Source of the DNA: Eutreptiella sp. 'Long Island Sound 2002'
Lineage: Eukaryota; Euglenozoa; Euglenophyceae; Eutreptiales; Eutreptiaceae
Direction of reading: 5' to 3'
Length of the DNA stretch: 64,000 nt
Assembly: GCA_964036045.1 (NCBI GenBank)
Contig: OZ038384.1
Location: 26,031,000-26,094,999 of the forward strand
The notes beneath the pieces are model-generated. The model did no database searches. It saw only the letters and a program-made list of their open reading frames with translations, and had not been told where the DNA came from. Positions 18,790 through 28,964 of this stretch are shown here, one piece after another; within the stretch, counting starts at the first letter, position 1, and each line of letters begins with the position of its first letter. A program made the translations under genes and the position numbers.

Positions 18790-19214
18790 ATCCGGGGCTA
18801 CCAAGGAAGCGCCGCTCACCGCGTGAGCTGATTAGGGCCGTACAAAAGTGCAACCGCAACTCGTGCGATGATGAAGAGGAAGCCGGGCCCAAAGATAAGC
18901 ACCCAGCATACACAAATGTTGCGAAAAACAGCAAGCGTCTCGGTGTGATAGAGATGAGCGGACTCGCGGGACCAGAGGCGCGGCTGGGACTGCGCGACCT
19001 GGATGACAGCTTCAGCTCTCACAATGGTGATGAAGTATACCACGTCATCCAAAAGCACTGCAAGGCTGAGAAGCATGCAGCCGGTGTGCTCTTGATAGCG
19101 GACATCCCGGGCATAGAGGCCATCATGGATGGCAAGGAGTACCACCACCGCACCTCCGCCACAGCCGAGGTGCTATCTGCCTACGTCGGAGACAGGATAT
19201 GGCAGTGCTGCTGA
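18790..19214 (+). CDS. Unknown ORF, likely continuation of 18241-18699
   Basis: Plus-strand frame readable from about 18790: LIRAVQKCNRNSCDDEEEAG, PKDKHPAYTNVAKNSKRLGV, then GLAGPEARLGLRDLDDSFSS and HAAGVLLIADIPGIEAIMDG, ending GDRIWQCC. A basic/acidic N-terminal half precedes a helical C-terminal half. No start codon is certain because the frame is open upstream without an ATG. No domain is recognised. Confidence 0.33.
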
Positions 19215-20146
19215 ACATCCGCCCTCCAGCAAGCTGTAAGAAGGAGCGCAACGTCGACGTCAATCTGTACGGTTCCTCGGGTGTGGACTAACACGTGTGT
19301 GTTAGTGTCGTGTACCCACACACGCCCAACCACAAATTTTTATCCCTGTGGGGCACTGGGGTAGCTGAGCGACCATGAATGACGGTGCACATGCACCAAG
19401 AACAACCACGTCGCCGCGCCAAATGGCCCGAGAAGGTAGCCGGCGCAATGCTGCATGAAGGACTATGGGTACCCACAGATACAACCACGATATGGGTAAG
19501 AGGTGCAATCCGCAAGCGCAAGGGGCAGCAACATACGGTGGAGTACAACGCCCTGTGTACAGGAGAGCAGACGGAAGATGTCCCCAGTCACAAAATGGTA
19601 CACACATTCACTCGGTCAGCCAAAGCCTAGCAAGGACTGAAATGCCTGCAAGGCCCTGAGCTGCAACACGCAGTTCCCCCAACAACATTCACACAGTCAG
19701 ACATCACCTGCGGCATCTAGACCCCACATGATCGATATATGAGCAAGCAACTCAAGTTCGGGGTGCAAAATGGCAATGCAGCCTAGCGGTAGCACAACCG
19801 CCATCCGCTCCGCCACCAAGAGAATATGATGGGTGTGGGCAACGGGCAAGACTATGGAACTCACAGCCGCCCGCAGCCATCACACCGCTACGGGTCAGCT
19901 GCAGAGACTATGTGTGCGGCTCAACCCGATTTAATCTCGAGGCCGGTGCAACATTCATGGAAAAGGCAATGCTGATCACGTACCCCCTGGTGAGCCCGAC
20001 TAGATGACATGCGAAGAGATCCTGCAATTGATGCTGCCCTCACAGGGAGTCAGCAAGACCAACAGACTGCAGACGATGATTGTCAACACGCAAAGACATT
20101 GGATAAATGGCGCGTCATGTTGAGCATAATCCAACAGTGGTAACAG
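19215..20146. other. No recognised feature
   Basis: Only short frames on both strands. Composition matches the flanking ORFs, so diverged coding or introns may be hidden, but I see no motif. Confidence 0.25.
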
Positions 20147-20542
20147 TTGCGGAGTTCCGTGAGACGTGCGCTGAAAAGGCATATGAGCAACAAGTACTGG
20201 GTCTCGGCACCAAATGGCTGGATAGGGCATTATCCTCCTGATGCGCAGCCAGACGTGTGCCCATGCACGGACAATCCTGAATACCCGACATGTCATGGTT
20301 GTAGCACTGATTGTGCATTGCCATCTGAGCCCAGTATATGTGCTTCACATGCGACATCGCAGCCGGTTGAACCAGCCCAAATCAGTCCTGTAGGAGATCC
20401 GCAGCCTGAGCGCCACAGAGCCGAAAGCGCACGAGGCGTACCTTGGGGACCGGAATCGCTTCGTCCCACTGCATGCACATACCATAATCTTCTTGGTTAC
20501 AGCCAACGCCACACGGCAACAGTGCGGCATACAGACCCGTGA
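20147..20542 (+). CDS. Unknown Cys-containing ORF, 131 codons
   Basis: Reads KRHMSNKYWVSAPNGWIGHY, then DVCPCTDNPEYPTCHGCSTD and CALPSEPSICASHAT. The cluster C-x-C-x8-C-x2-C-x3-C could bind zinc but matches no family I can name. The rest is Pro/Ala/Ser-rich. The opposite strand has shorter frames only. Confidence 0.28.
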   Translation: MRSSVRRALKRHMSNKYWVSAPNGWIGHYPPDAQPDVCPCTDNPEYPTCHGCSTDCALPSEPSICASHATSQPVEPAQISPVGDPQPERHRAESARGVPWGPESLRPTACTYHNLLGYSQRHTATVRHTDP

Positions 20543-21308
20543 GTGTGGGGATGTGGAAAGCGGCAGATAAACAAGCGTTTGGCAACCTCATAGAAGCGTT
20601 GAGTCAATGCAAAAAACCAACCATCACAGTGGCTGGCGCGGTACAGAGACGTCACAGGGGCAATGGAGACCCACTGTAGACTGTGCCAAGAAGCAGCGGA
20701 TCTGCGGAAGACACAAGAAGTCGTGAACCAAATAGAAACCGGTCTCGCGTAGCACCCTGATGAAGGCGAAACGGCGTGCAACGCAGCCAAGCATGAAAGG
20801 ATAAGGGAAGTTGTGCTCTATTTTTGAGGTCAAACAACCCCTCTCTCCTTGTATCCCCCGTTTTAGTGTTCGACTTGTGGCATGTTCTGAGCAAGGAGGG
20901 AGTCATCCACCTATCCATGAGGAGTTTATTTCCAATGTTGTTGTTAGTCTAGTACATTATGGCTCTGTAGGTGATCGACGAATGCCGTTCTCCATCTTTC
21001 CTGACCGTGCAGGCCAATCAAGAATTTGTGTGGTTTTATTCTGGTGCCTGAATTTCGGTTCAATTCGGTAATTTCAGTTAAATCCTGATGCCTCCAAAAT
21101 GCCGCCGGGAGACACCCACGCGCGTGTTCTCTGGCGCTTTCGGTGACGAGTTTTGTTTGGAAAATTTCTCCCGAACCATTGAGGCTCCAAAGGATGTTAA
21201 GGGCTGGACCTACATGCCTTTTAATGTACTTTCGTCGTATCAAATTTCCACAATTTTTCAGCGGCGTGTTTAAGAGAAAATCAACACACAAGCTTTTCAG
21301 TCGCTTGG

Positions 21309-21346
21309 ACGAACTCGTGGTACACATGCACCACGAGTTCGTTCCA
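21309..21346. other. Perfect hairpin
   Basis: ACGAACTCGTGGT, then an 8-base loop ACACATGC, then ACCACGAGTTCGT. This is a 13-bp perfect stem that extends with a bulge. It lies inside a plus-strand open frame, so it may be chance or a structured RNA. Confidence 0.5.
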
Positions 21347-21553
21347 GGAAAGTATTGTCCCCGCTTTGACATCTCATGCGACTTTCATTTTGGCACGTCT
21401 TCTTTTGAGCAATTTTTGGCAACATGGTGGACTCTTTTTCTTGAGTTTTTCCCTTAGAGTAATGCAGTAAAGTATCCCGTAACGGCAGTGCAACAGCCTC
21501 TCCTCTTGTGAGGTGCAAGTTGCAAAGGTACACGTTGCAGGCCGATCAGGAAC

Positions 21554-22240
21554 TTGAAAATTCATTCTACAACATGTGTACACACCACAATCTGTGATTT
21601 TTCATCAAAAATGGGCGGAACTTGTAAAATTGTCCAAAGTGGACAAATGTGTTTCACAAGTACTCCCGGTGATGTTTTACCCACTTGTGGGAAGCAGGGC
21701 CGGTACAGGCGCGTGTCCCCTAGCCGAGCAAGAACAAGGGAAGGCACAGTACAACTGAGAAGTCTACAACCTCGTGTAACTCACAACGAGCGCGTCAATC
21801 ACAACACTAGCCGTTTCATACCTAAAAGGACGAAAAGAGGTACAACATGCAACCACAAAAACGGAATGTACAAAGGACAAATCAGCACAAAAGGAATCAT
21901 CGTGCATGGTGCAAGAGTGCGGGCTTCTCATGCAGGCAAGCATGCCCGCAGAAGGAGCTGCAATACTGCGGCTCAAAAAAAACAGTACCCTTCTGCTCCA
22001 TCAGCTGCATATGGGACTCCTGCTAACAACGTGTCATCAATGGAGATGAGCTGCCAAAAGCGGTGCATTACGAGGCATCGCTTTGGCATCTGCCAGTGCC
22101 TCGGCCACTGCCCGGCAATGGATAACATCCCACACAGGGCGGGCCTGCCACAGAGCAAGCAAAGCGACGCACCAAAGTGCAGCAAGCAGCAAAAAGTCAG
22201 GCGCCACGGGAATCCACTCGTGAAATATGAGATGGTGTAA
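21554..22240 (+). CDS. Unknown basic Cys/His-rich ORF, 228 codons
   Basis: Plus-strand frame with an ATG at 21554. It is rich in Lys, Arg, Cys and His (RFIPKRTKRGTTCNHKNGMY; CQKRCITRHRFGICQCLGHC). The spacing of Cys/His does not match a standard zinc finger. The basic character fits a nucleic-acid binding protein, but this is inference. Start unverified. Confidence 0.28.
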   Translation: MKIHSTTCVHTTICDFSSKMGGTCKIVQSGQMCFTSTPGDVLPTCGKQGRYRRVSPSRARTREGTVQLRSLQPRVTHNERVNHNTSRFIPKRTKRGTTCNHKNGMYKGQISTKGIIVHGARVRASHAGKHARRRSCNTAAQKKQYPSAPSAAYGTPANNVSSMEMSCQKRCITRHRFGICQCLGHCPAMDNIPHRAGLPQSKQSDAPKCSKQQKVRRHGNPLVKYEMV

Positions 22241-22310
22241 GGTTCCCACAAAGCGTAAGTGAAATGATCAAGTCGGCAATAGACCAAACATCGCCCACAA
22301 GAGCTATGGA

Positions 22311-22781
22311 TTGGTATGTGGCACTTCTCGCAACGAGCATGGGTTTGTGGGCCCTACAACAAGTTGCACAACTCATGACAACCTCGATGATCTCCCACAA
22401 GATGTGCTGCATGCACCCCATCTGCCAATAACAAGAAGCCTGCACACCATCCCCAACAAATGCACACAGCCAATCATAGTAGAAGCTGGAGTGTTGTGCC
22501 ATATGCAACGATTCCAATTCCACTGCGGTCATTCCCTGCTAACGCCAAACGCATTCTGGAAGGTGCAACTTGCCGTCGTTCGCGGAGTCATCCCATCGCA
22601 CCTGCGCTATCTGCTCTACGTGACACAACTCCAGCATGTGCGGACAGGTCTGCACTTGCGCATGCTCAAGCTGGATCGGAGTAACACATATGGGCAGACC
22701 GACCGGGACGCCCTACACGAGCAAGCCAAGCAAGACCTAGTGTGGTCTTGGGCCATCACACAGTCCATCAAGCTGTACTAG
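22311..22781 (+). CDS. Unknown ORF, 156 codons
   Basis: Plus-strand frame reading FHCGHSLLTPNAFWKVQLAV, then VIPSHLRYLLYVTQLQHVRT, GLHLRMLKLDRSNTYGQTDR and QDLVWSWAITQSIKLY. The C-terminal two thirds have convincing helical protein texture. No family is recognised. A region further on (23335-23562) has similar texture (RNVRPNPEAYVHQWCTAWID) in plus orientation. Confidence 0.33.
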   Translation: MVCGTSRNEHGFVGPTTSCTTHDNLDDLPQDVLHAPHLPITRSLHTIPNKCTQPIIVEAGVLCHMQRFQFHCGHSLLTPNAFWKVQLAVVRGVIPSHLRYLLYVTQLQHVRTGLHLRMLKLDRSNTYGQTDRDALHEQAKQDLVWSWAITQSIKLY

Positions 22782-23147
22782 CGGCTGTGAGCTTTCGTAG
22801 TAAGAGTGTAGGGCCTCATGGCGGCGTACGCCATGTCCAGTGGCGTCATCCAAGGAGGGGGTCTCCACCACTTCTGGTACGTCTTGGACACTGCGCTGCT
22901 CATCACCGCGTCGAACGCCAATGTACCCCGAGCAGCATAGGAAATCTATCAAGACCGGTGGCTGTGGCCATTCTCTGCGTAGTCGACGTTGCCATCCTGT
23001 TCGCGCCAAGAATATCCACAGTCCAGAGGAACGCCACACCGTGCGTAGAAGAAATTTAGCGCCTCAACGGGAAAAATGTAACGCCCAGAAGTTCGACCTC
23101 ATCATCCCAAACCATCCCGCCGAGGAGCTAAGCAAGTCGAAGGCACA

Positions 23148-23657
23148 GTGCAAGTAGACAAACAAGTCATCAAGAACGGGGGGCGGCGAGAGTACATCAA
23201 AATGGTACGTGGGAACATCAACCGAGCAACCACAGCGGGCAATGATGAAGCAGAAATGAAGAAACATGGCAGAAAGGTCATGTCTAGGGTAGTGCGACAC
23301 CCAATGGCACTCCGGATGCTCCGCGGGATCCTGGATGGCATGCTCACCGTGCGCTGGCCGTACAGAAAAACCGGTACAACAGTGGGTCCTGCCCGATGGT
23401 GGCATTTACACCCGCAACCGCAACGTGCGACCAAACCCAGAGGCATATGTGCATCAATGGTGCACAGCGTGGATAGACCACTGGCAGCTACCAGTCAACA
23501 TCAACGCCATGAAACGCAGCGGCTGCTGGTGCAGCGTGAACGCGACGCCCGCAGGAAGATAGCCAATAGTGCACCCGCAATATGGCCCAAGGTCACACGA
23601 GCGAACGCGACACGGTGTTTCAACGAACCATCACGGTTCAGTCCAGTAGTACGATAA
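23148..23657 (+). CDS. Unknown ORF region up to the gypsy breakpoint
   Basis: Two plus-strand frames overlap. One gives 169 codons (KMVRGNINRATTAGNDEAEM; HGRKVMSRVVRHPMALRMLR). The other gives 75 codons (GGIYTRNRNVRPNPEAYVHQ; WCTAWIDHWQLPVNINAMKR). A frame change between them near 23340 would join two plausible protein segments. The gypsy fragment begins on the other strand at about 23650, so this gene may have been cut by that insertion. No domain recognised. Confidence 0.28.
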   Translation: MQVDKQVIKNGGRREYIKMVRGNINRATTAGNDEAEMKKHGRKVMSRVVRHPMALRMLRGILDGMLTVRWPYRKTGTTVGPARWWHLHPQPQRATKPRGICASMVHSVDRPLAATSQHQRHETQRLLVQRERDARRKIANSAPAIWPKVTRANATRCFNEPSRFSPVVR

Positions 23658-24517
23658 TGGCAGTGGGTTAGTTCAGCGGGGTTAAGCTCCTGCCATTGGT
23701 AGATCGCACCACCCCCCCCTACATCACTGGCATCAGTGATCAGGACTATCTCGCCCTCAGGGCGGGGCACTCCCAGGCAGTTGGAGGAGGCAATCTTCTT
23801 CTTCAACTCCTGGAAACACTCTTCCTCTCTGGAGGTCCACCTCCAGGGAGTACTTTTCTTGATCAGGTCAGTGAGGGGTGCAGAGGAGTAAGTAAAATTG
23901 TGGATGTGACGCCGATAGAAATTACAGGCGCCCACAAAACTCCTCACATCGTGTAGACCCTTCTTACGGTCATCGCGAATCTGCATGTCCTGTAGGGGCT
24001 GCATCTTAGACGCGGCTGGTTTCCACCAGCCATACCCCACGTCGAAACCCAAATACTCCATCTCCTCTTTCATAAACTCGCATTTTTCGAGTTTGATTCG
24101 GAGATGGTTTTCTTGACAGACAATGAAAAATTCACGGAGGAGAAGGACGTGGTCCTCTTTGGTATCAATACCCAAACTCACGTCGTCGATGTGAGCCTCC
24201 ATTTCTGCACCCCGAGAAATCAGCTCTTGTACTAGAGGCCTGCGCCTCAGTATGTACAAAATTTTGTTCATAAGCTCCTGGAAGAGCGCTGGGGCATTAG
24301 CCACCCCGAAAGGCATAACCTTCCACTTGAAGACACGACCCTTAGGGGTTATAAAGGCCAACAGCTCCTGAGCTGCGGCGGTTAGGTCCACCTGCCAGAA
24401 ACCAGAGCGTTTGTCCATTTTGGTCTTATACCTGCATTTGGCAATACGGTCCAGGGTGTTTTCCATGTTAGGAATACTCCCTGAGTGGTTCTGGAGGTTT
24501 CTTGTTGACCTCACCAT
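23650..24517 (-). pseudogene. Ty3/gypsy reverse transcriptase and RNase H (C-terminal part)
   Basis: Minus-strand frame reading ENTLDRIAKCRYKTKMDKRS, then GFWQVDLTAAAQELLAFITP, KWKVMPFGVANAPALFQELM, and AHIDDVSLG as the catalytic box (I-D-D in place of Y-x-D-D). Next come LRIKLEKCEFMKEEMEYLGF, the connection domain RSFVGACNFYRRHIHNFTYS, and the RNase H start EIVLITDASDVGGGGAIYQW. This is the standard order of Ty3/gypsy pol. The RNase H domain is cut after about 25 residues, at about 23650, and unrelated sequence follows. No integrase or LTR is seen on this side. The upstream half of the polyprotein lies in another frame, joined near 24480-24500. Confidence 0.88.
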
Positions 24518-26010
24518 AGTCTACAACAAGACGTAGGGCAGTCGACCCTGGTTTGGCAACAAGGAAACAGGGACTGCAGTGATGGGGATAGTCCCCGTGT
24601 TTATACTCTTCATCGAGGCCAGCATCAATGCATTCTTGGATCTGGCGCTCGATTTCTTCAACCTGTTCCTGTGGAGCGGGATAGGGACGACGCCTCACTC
24701 GCGTCTTTTCAAATTCTGGTTTCAATTTCAGGTCCATCTGGACCAGTTTTTTACAAGAAAGGGGAGGCGGCAAGGCGCCGAACACCTCCTCATAGGTTAT
24801 CAGCAGTTTCTTCAGGCGGGTGTCAAGGTTAAGACTCTCGAGTTTCTGAAGGAAATCCTCCTCAGCATGGAGGTTGCTTTTTCCATGTTCTTTCTTTTTC
24901 TGCCGATCAGCAGTTTCGGCAGGCACAGTACCATCGTCCCACTCAGGGGGACATTGCTGCCCATAGTGTAGAGAATACACTAGAGGTATCTCAGGATCAG
25001 GCAGCGTATAGGACTCATCGTCCTCCTCAGACCAGATGGAGGATTTCCAGGTCTGTCTGAGGTATTGCAGCCGCTCTGGGCGCTCAATACCTTCAGCCTT
25101 CAGGTACAACAGCCGCCGGAGTTCTTGAGTGTCATGCTCAGACAATGGCATGTTATTAGCAGCAGGCCGCGCCAGAGCATCAGCACTCCGGGCCACGGGT
25201 TCACCTGTGTGCACAGGCTGCATGTGTAGCACTGGCTTCCCAACAAGGGAAGCGGTTTCAGAGGTTGACTCTAGATCTACCTCCTCTAGCAACAGCTGGG
25301 CTAGGAAAGCACTATGTTTTAGGTCAACACAGCTGGGATCAACAGAGGGAATAGTGCTGGCGATCTCAGACAGTTGGTCGTCAGCATCCTCTTTTACAGC
25401 TGCAGGTTCCAGATAGTCGTCGGGAGACTCACACCCTGTAAGTGTGGCAGATAGGTGCTCAGGAGATCGATTTTTGAGATCATAAAGGGTCAGGCCACGA
25501 TTTTCGGCCATGACCTCTTTCAGTAGCACCTGGTCTAGGTCACACAGGGGTACAGGATTGAGAGATCCATCGACGATGGACAGGAAACTGGCCCACTCAG
25601 GGGCCTGCATAGCTGTGTCTGAGTCCTCAGGCACATAGATGGGGCCGTCGGGGAGTTGCACTCTTCCCACGGTCATTCGATCTAGCATACGGCGCCAGTA
25701 AGCATGTTCACCAGAGCAACCCCAGTCAGGGGTGCACATAACAACCCTTCCTCCCTCATAAGCGATTTTGGTTAGAACCTTCGCGAGCAGGGAGAAGGGA
25801 GGGTTAGCATACGCTAGGCCCATTGCTTTCCAACCCATGTCCGACGTCACAATCTTGGGCTTCGCAACCACACCCTTTATCGAGATCGAGACCTTGGGAA
25901 TCACCTCGGCTTCCTCGTTGCCAGTCCAATCCGCGAGAAAAAGCGACGGCCAGATGTCCACTGTGGCCTGTGGCACAAAAGGGTAAACAAACGTTGCGGC
26001 CATGAAGGGG
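24468..26010 (-). pseudogene. Gypsy polyprotein N-terminal part: methyltransferase-like domain, linker, RT fingers
   Basis: The minus-strand frame opens at 26636, but the element-like part begins near 26000 with AATFVYPFVPQATVDIWPSL. It then reads MGLAYANPPFSLLAKVLTKI and AYEGGRVVMCTPDWGCSGEH, a motif IV (NPPF) of N6-adenine DNA methyltransferases at about residue 278. An acidic linker of some 300 residues follows, and then the gypsy RT start (KLVQMDLKLKPEFEKTRVRR; IQECIDAGLDEEYKHGDYPH; CSPCFLVAKPGSTALRLVVD; YGEVNKKP). The frame ends at 24468 in a stop, because the rest of RT is in another frame. An aspartic protease between gag and RT is not visible. Upstream of 26010 the frame runs through an unrelated minisatellite, so its ATG is not meaningful. 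Confidence 0.8.
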
Positions 26011-26059
26011 AGGTGGAACCCCTTAACGTGAGTGCAGGAACCCCCTGCAGCTCTGGATG

Positions 26060-26215
26060 CACCGCACTTACCCCGCTGGAACACCCGCTGAAACCCCCCT
26101 TCTAGCGATGGAACCCCCCCTTCCAGTGCTGGAACCCCCTCCCCCCCTTCCAGCAACCCTTCCAGCGCCGCAACCCCCTTCCAACACCCCTTCCAGCCCA
26201 TTGCACCATATTTCC
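26060..26215 (-). repeat. GGAAGGGGGTTCCAGC minisatellite
   Basis: Irregular tandem of GGAACCCCCCTTCCAGCGCTGG-like units (plus strand view), about eight copies. The core GGAAnnnnTTCC is palindromic. The same minisatellite lies in opposite orientation at 28080-28250. Confidence 0.75.
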
Positions 26216-26601
26216 TCCGAAACCGCAAAACAAAATGAGCTGTTACCACACGAGACGATGCTGACCTTTTAGCATGCGCACCAATAGTCGCCGCCTCCTT
26301 TGGATTTTCCAGCATGAGTACCGAATGAAGAGGGGATGGAGTTGCCGGCCTTGGAGGCCCTTGCGAAGGAAGTATAGTGGGAGTTGCAAAAAGTGAAGGA
26401 GTTTGAGGATGTTGTGGTATCCGCACAACCAATGACAAGCTGCCACATTGGCACCGGGATCGCCCCTTGACACACAAGACTTGAGGCAAAGCCCTCTCCA
26501 TATTTTTGCCGTGCAACGTGGATATTCCCCCCAATGCCTCTTGTGGTCGATATGTGCCCTTGTCCCATGACGGGGTGCCGAAGCCCTTGTATGAGTAACC
26601 G

Positions 26602-27315
26602 ATGGACATTGATGTTGGGGATATGGTTGTTCTCATGTCGGAGTTGATCCACTATGGCAGAGCCGTTCCGGTAGAATTACCTGTAGGCACGCCACGAGTT
26701 ATTGCCTTCGTCGCGCTGGCCAATTGCAATTGGCACTACAACAACACCGTGCCGATTTTGCCTCCACCGTGGGCCTATGCCGAAGCGCACATACCAAGAT
26801 CGGAGGAATGTGGGCGTTCCGGATGCCGCAAGAAGGTTGCACAACCCCCGCCCGTATGCTTCATGTGCCCGAAGGTCCCACTGTGCCACAACCATGGGAC
26901 TGGAACTTGCTCCGCTTGCGATGCAACACTTACCGCCCCAACGCCCGAACTCTTTGAAGTGCGTGCTCCGTATTCACCCCTTGGTAGTCTATCGCAAGGT
27001 TCTTCAGCATCTGTGGGACCAAGTTGTGTATGTACCTTCGCCGCCATGCCTCATGCCACTTGGAAACACTGGACTTATGACACAGCACCTGCCACAGCCC
27101 CCGGGACCTGTCACTGCGCAACAGCCCGTGGATGTACAAGCATAACCATGCCTCCCGGAGAACTGTGCTTTCGGACCACACACCCACGAGGAGAAGCGCC
27201 TACCGCAACCCAGTTCCCGCTTCCCACTGCGCAGAGCGAACCCCGGCACCATGCTCATCATCCGCTCTGGGCGGTTGGGCGGCATAGCCTATTGTGGCGA
27301 CCCCGATGGGGATGA
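26602..27315 (+). CDS. Unknown ORF with Cys/His zinc-like cluster
   Basis: 237-codon plus-strand frame from ATG 26602. It reads VLMSELIHYGRAVPVELPVG and VIAFVALANCNWHYNNTVPI. The cluster ECGRSGCRKKVAQPPPVCFM, CPKVPLCHNHGTGTCSACD follows, giving C-x4-C-x10-C-x2-C-x5-C-x-N-H and two further Cys. Cxx-C-x5-C spacing with VPLC recalls the C-terminal zinc domain of piggyBac transposases, but the rest does not fit well. After about 26940 a different frame (LVVYRKVLQHLWDQVVYVPS) looks more coding, implying a frameshift or intron. Upstream, frame-compatible sequence extends to 26480 with stops. Confidence 0.35.
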   Translation: MDIDVGDMVVLMSELIHYGRAVPVELPVGTPRVIAFVALANCNWHYNNTVPILPPPWAYAEAHIPRSEECGRSGCRKKVAQPPPVCFMCPKVPLCHNHGTGTCSACDATLTAPTPELFEVRAPYSPLGSLSQGSSASVGPSCVCTFAAMPHATWKHWTYDTAPATAPGTCHCATARGCTSITMPPGELCFRTTHPRGEAPTATQFPLPTAQSEPRHHAHHPLWAVGRHSLLWRPRWG

Positions 27316-27413
27316 ACTACGTGTGCTACAATGAGATCCAGTACCAAGGGAGACCCAAAAGGTTGTGGACCCCATGTTCCTTGTAGACTTTGGCCTTACC
27401 TCAACTCTACCAT

Positions 27414-27975
27414 CTCGGGCGCGCAAAAGAGGGAGGGAATGCTATGTCACCCCTGCATTTTCCGGGATCCCCAAACCAAGGGGGACAAAACCAGAAATGG
27501 CTGCCTCAAATCTGCCTTCTCAAGGGCCCAAAGGAGGGAGGAAATGCTACGTCACCCCTGCATTCTCGGGGATCCCCAAACCAAGGGGGACGAAATCCGA
27601 ATTGGCTGCCTCAACCCTGCCTTCTTGGGGGCCCAAAAGAGGGCGGAAATGCTACGTCACCCGTGAATTCTCGGGGATCCCCAAACCAAGGGGAACAAAA
27701 ACCACAAATGGCTGCCTCAACCCAGCCTTCTTGGGGGCCCAAAAGGGGGCGGAAATGCTAGGTCACCCCTGTATTCTCGGGGATCCCCAAACCAAGGGGG
27801 ACAAAATCAGAATTGGCTGCCTCAACTCTGCCTTCTCGGGGGGCCAAAAGAGGGCAGAAATGCGAAGTCACCCCTGCATTCTCGGGGATCCCAAAACCAA
27901 GGGGGACACAATCAGAATTGGCTGCCTCAACCCTGCCTTCTTGGGGGCCCAAAAGAGGGGGAAACTGCTACCATG
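27414..27975 (+). repeat. 105-bp tandem repeat array, first array (about 5 copies)
   Basis: Units contain CATTCTCGGGGATCCCCAAA, CCAAGGGGGACAAAATCAGA, TTGGCTGCCTCAACCCTGCC, TTCTCGGGGGCCCAAAAGAG and GGCGGAAATGCTACGTCACC. The period is 105 bases, which is 35 codons, so frames stay open across units. Same orientation as the larger array at 30480-32425. Confidence 0.9.
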
Positions 27976-28079
27976 CCACGTCCGATCAGTTAAGAAATAT
28001 GTTGTTCCCAGTGTTTGTAGGTGCGAGAAACAAGGTGTACCGTTGTCCGGTTGCTTGATTTCAGATGGGCTCAACAGTG

Positions 28080-28250
28080 TTGGAACCCGCACCGGAACCC
28101 TTTCCAGCACTTCGCTGGAAGGGAGGTTCCAAGGCTAGAAAGGAGGGGTTCCAGCATTGGAAGGGGATTCCAGCGGGGGTTCCAGCAGGTGTTCCGGCGC
28201 TGGAAGGGGGTTCCAGCAGGGTTCCAGCAGGGTTGCAGCATGAGATCCAG
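28080..28250 (+). repeat. GGAAGGGGGTTCCAGC minisatellite, inverted copy
   Basis: About eight units such as GGAAGGGGGTTCCAGCAGG. This is the reverse orientation of the block at 26060-26215. It precedes the unknown ORF at 28326. Confidence 0.75.
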
Positions 28251-28325
28251 CACTCGTTCTACCTCCACATTCGCTGCCCTCCGGCCACATTTCTCACGCT
28301 ATTGTACCAGTCTTTCATCTTGATC

Positions 28326-28964
28326 ATGGACCGCTCGAATTTTCAGGTTCTTGCATCATGGCTTGACAAGGCCTATGCTGTTGTGGGGACCCGAGGATAT
28401 TCAGCCCCTGTTGGTTGTGAACTTGAAACCCTCATAGCTCAAACCACAGGTACTGCAGCTATTTTCAAGCCCACCACCACTGTTGGTCGTGTCCAAGTGA
28501 AGGGGCTCATCATGCATGATCGACCCCCCCGTGTGGTGAGCGATTACATTACCGAAGTTATCAACAAAAACCCCCATGTTCCCATAGTCCTATTCTTCCT
28601 TCATCCCAAAGTCGTGGACGATTTGCACCTCAGCATCACCTCTAGGCTCGCCACCAACTCCAACAGCACCATGAAGCTCCATGTTTGGGAGGACCAGTCC
28701 GGTGACGTCCTCTTTGCTAGGAGGCCCCCCACAAGCAAGAAGATGGGCAAGGACAACTATTTACTCCCCCATCCCACAACTCACACACTCCGCTTCCTCT
28801 CCCTCAAAGATGCACGCAGACAGATCCCCATCTACTCGTTGCCCACGTTCAGCCAGTTGTACTGGAGGCTTGACGACCGCTATGGCCGTACCACCCCCAC
28901 AATGATGTCCACTACTCAGGAGGAGCCCTTTCTTCTTTTCCTATGCGCCACCCCCTTGCATTGA
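28326..28964 (+). CDS. Unknown ORF, about 212 codons
   Basis: The frame is open from 28065, but the first 87 codons are translated minisatellite, so I choose the ATG at 28326 (MDRSNFQVLASWLDKAYAVV). It reads VGRVQVKGLIMHDRPPRVVS, then DYITEVINKNPHVPIVLFFL, HPKVVDDLHLSITSRLATNS, YLLPHPTTHTLRFLSLKDAR and LPTFSQLYWRLDDRYGRTTP. Globular, good amino-acid balance, one of the most convincing ORFs in the window. It ends at a TGA at 28964, and other plus frames continue the coding texture, suggesting frameshifts downstream. No family recognised. Confidence 0.45.
   Translation: MDRSNFQVLASWLDKAYAVVGTRGYSAPVGCELETLIAQTTGTAAIFKPTTTVGRVQVKGLIMHDRPPRVVSDYITEVINKNPHVPIVLFFLHPKVVDDLHLSITSRLATNSNSTMKLHVWEDQSGDVLFARRPPTSKKMGKDNYLLPHPTTHTLRFLSLKDARRQIPIYSLPTFSQLYWRLDDRYGRTTPTMMSTTQEEPFLLFLCATPLH

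Noticed and set aside
24468-24517. Programmed frameshift between the two gypsy frames
   Set aside because: The break falls inside the conserved RT domain (after VVDYGEVNKK), where working elements do not shift frame. An indel mutation is simpler.
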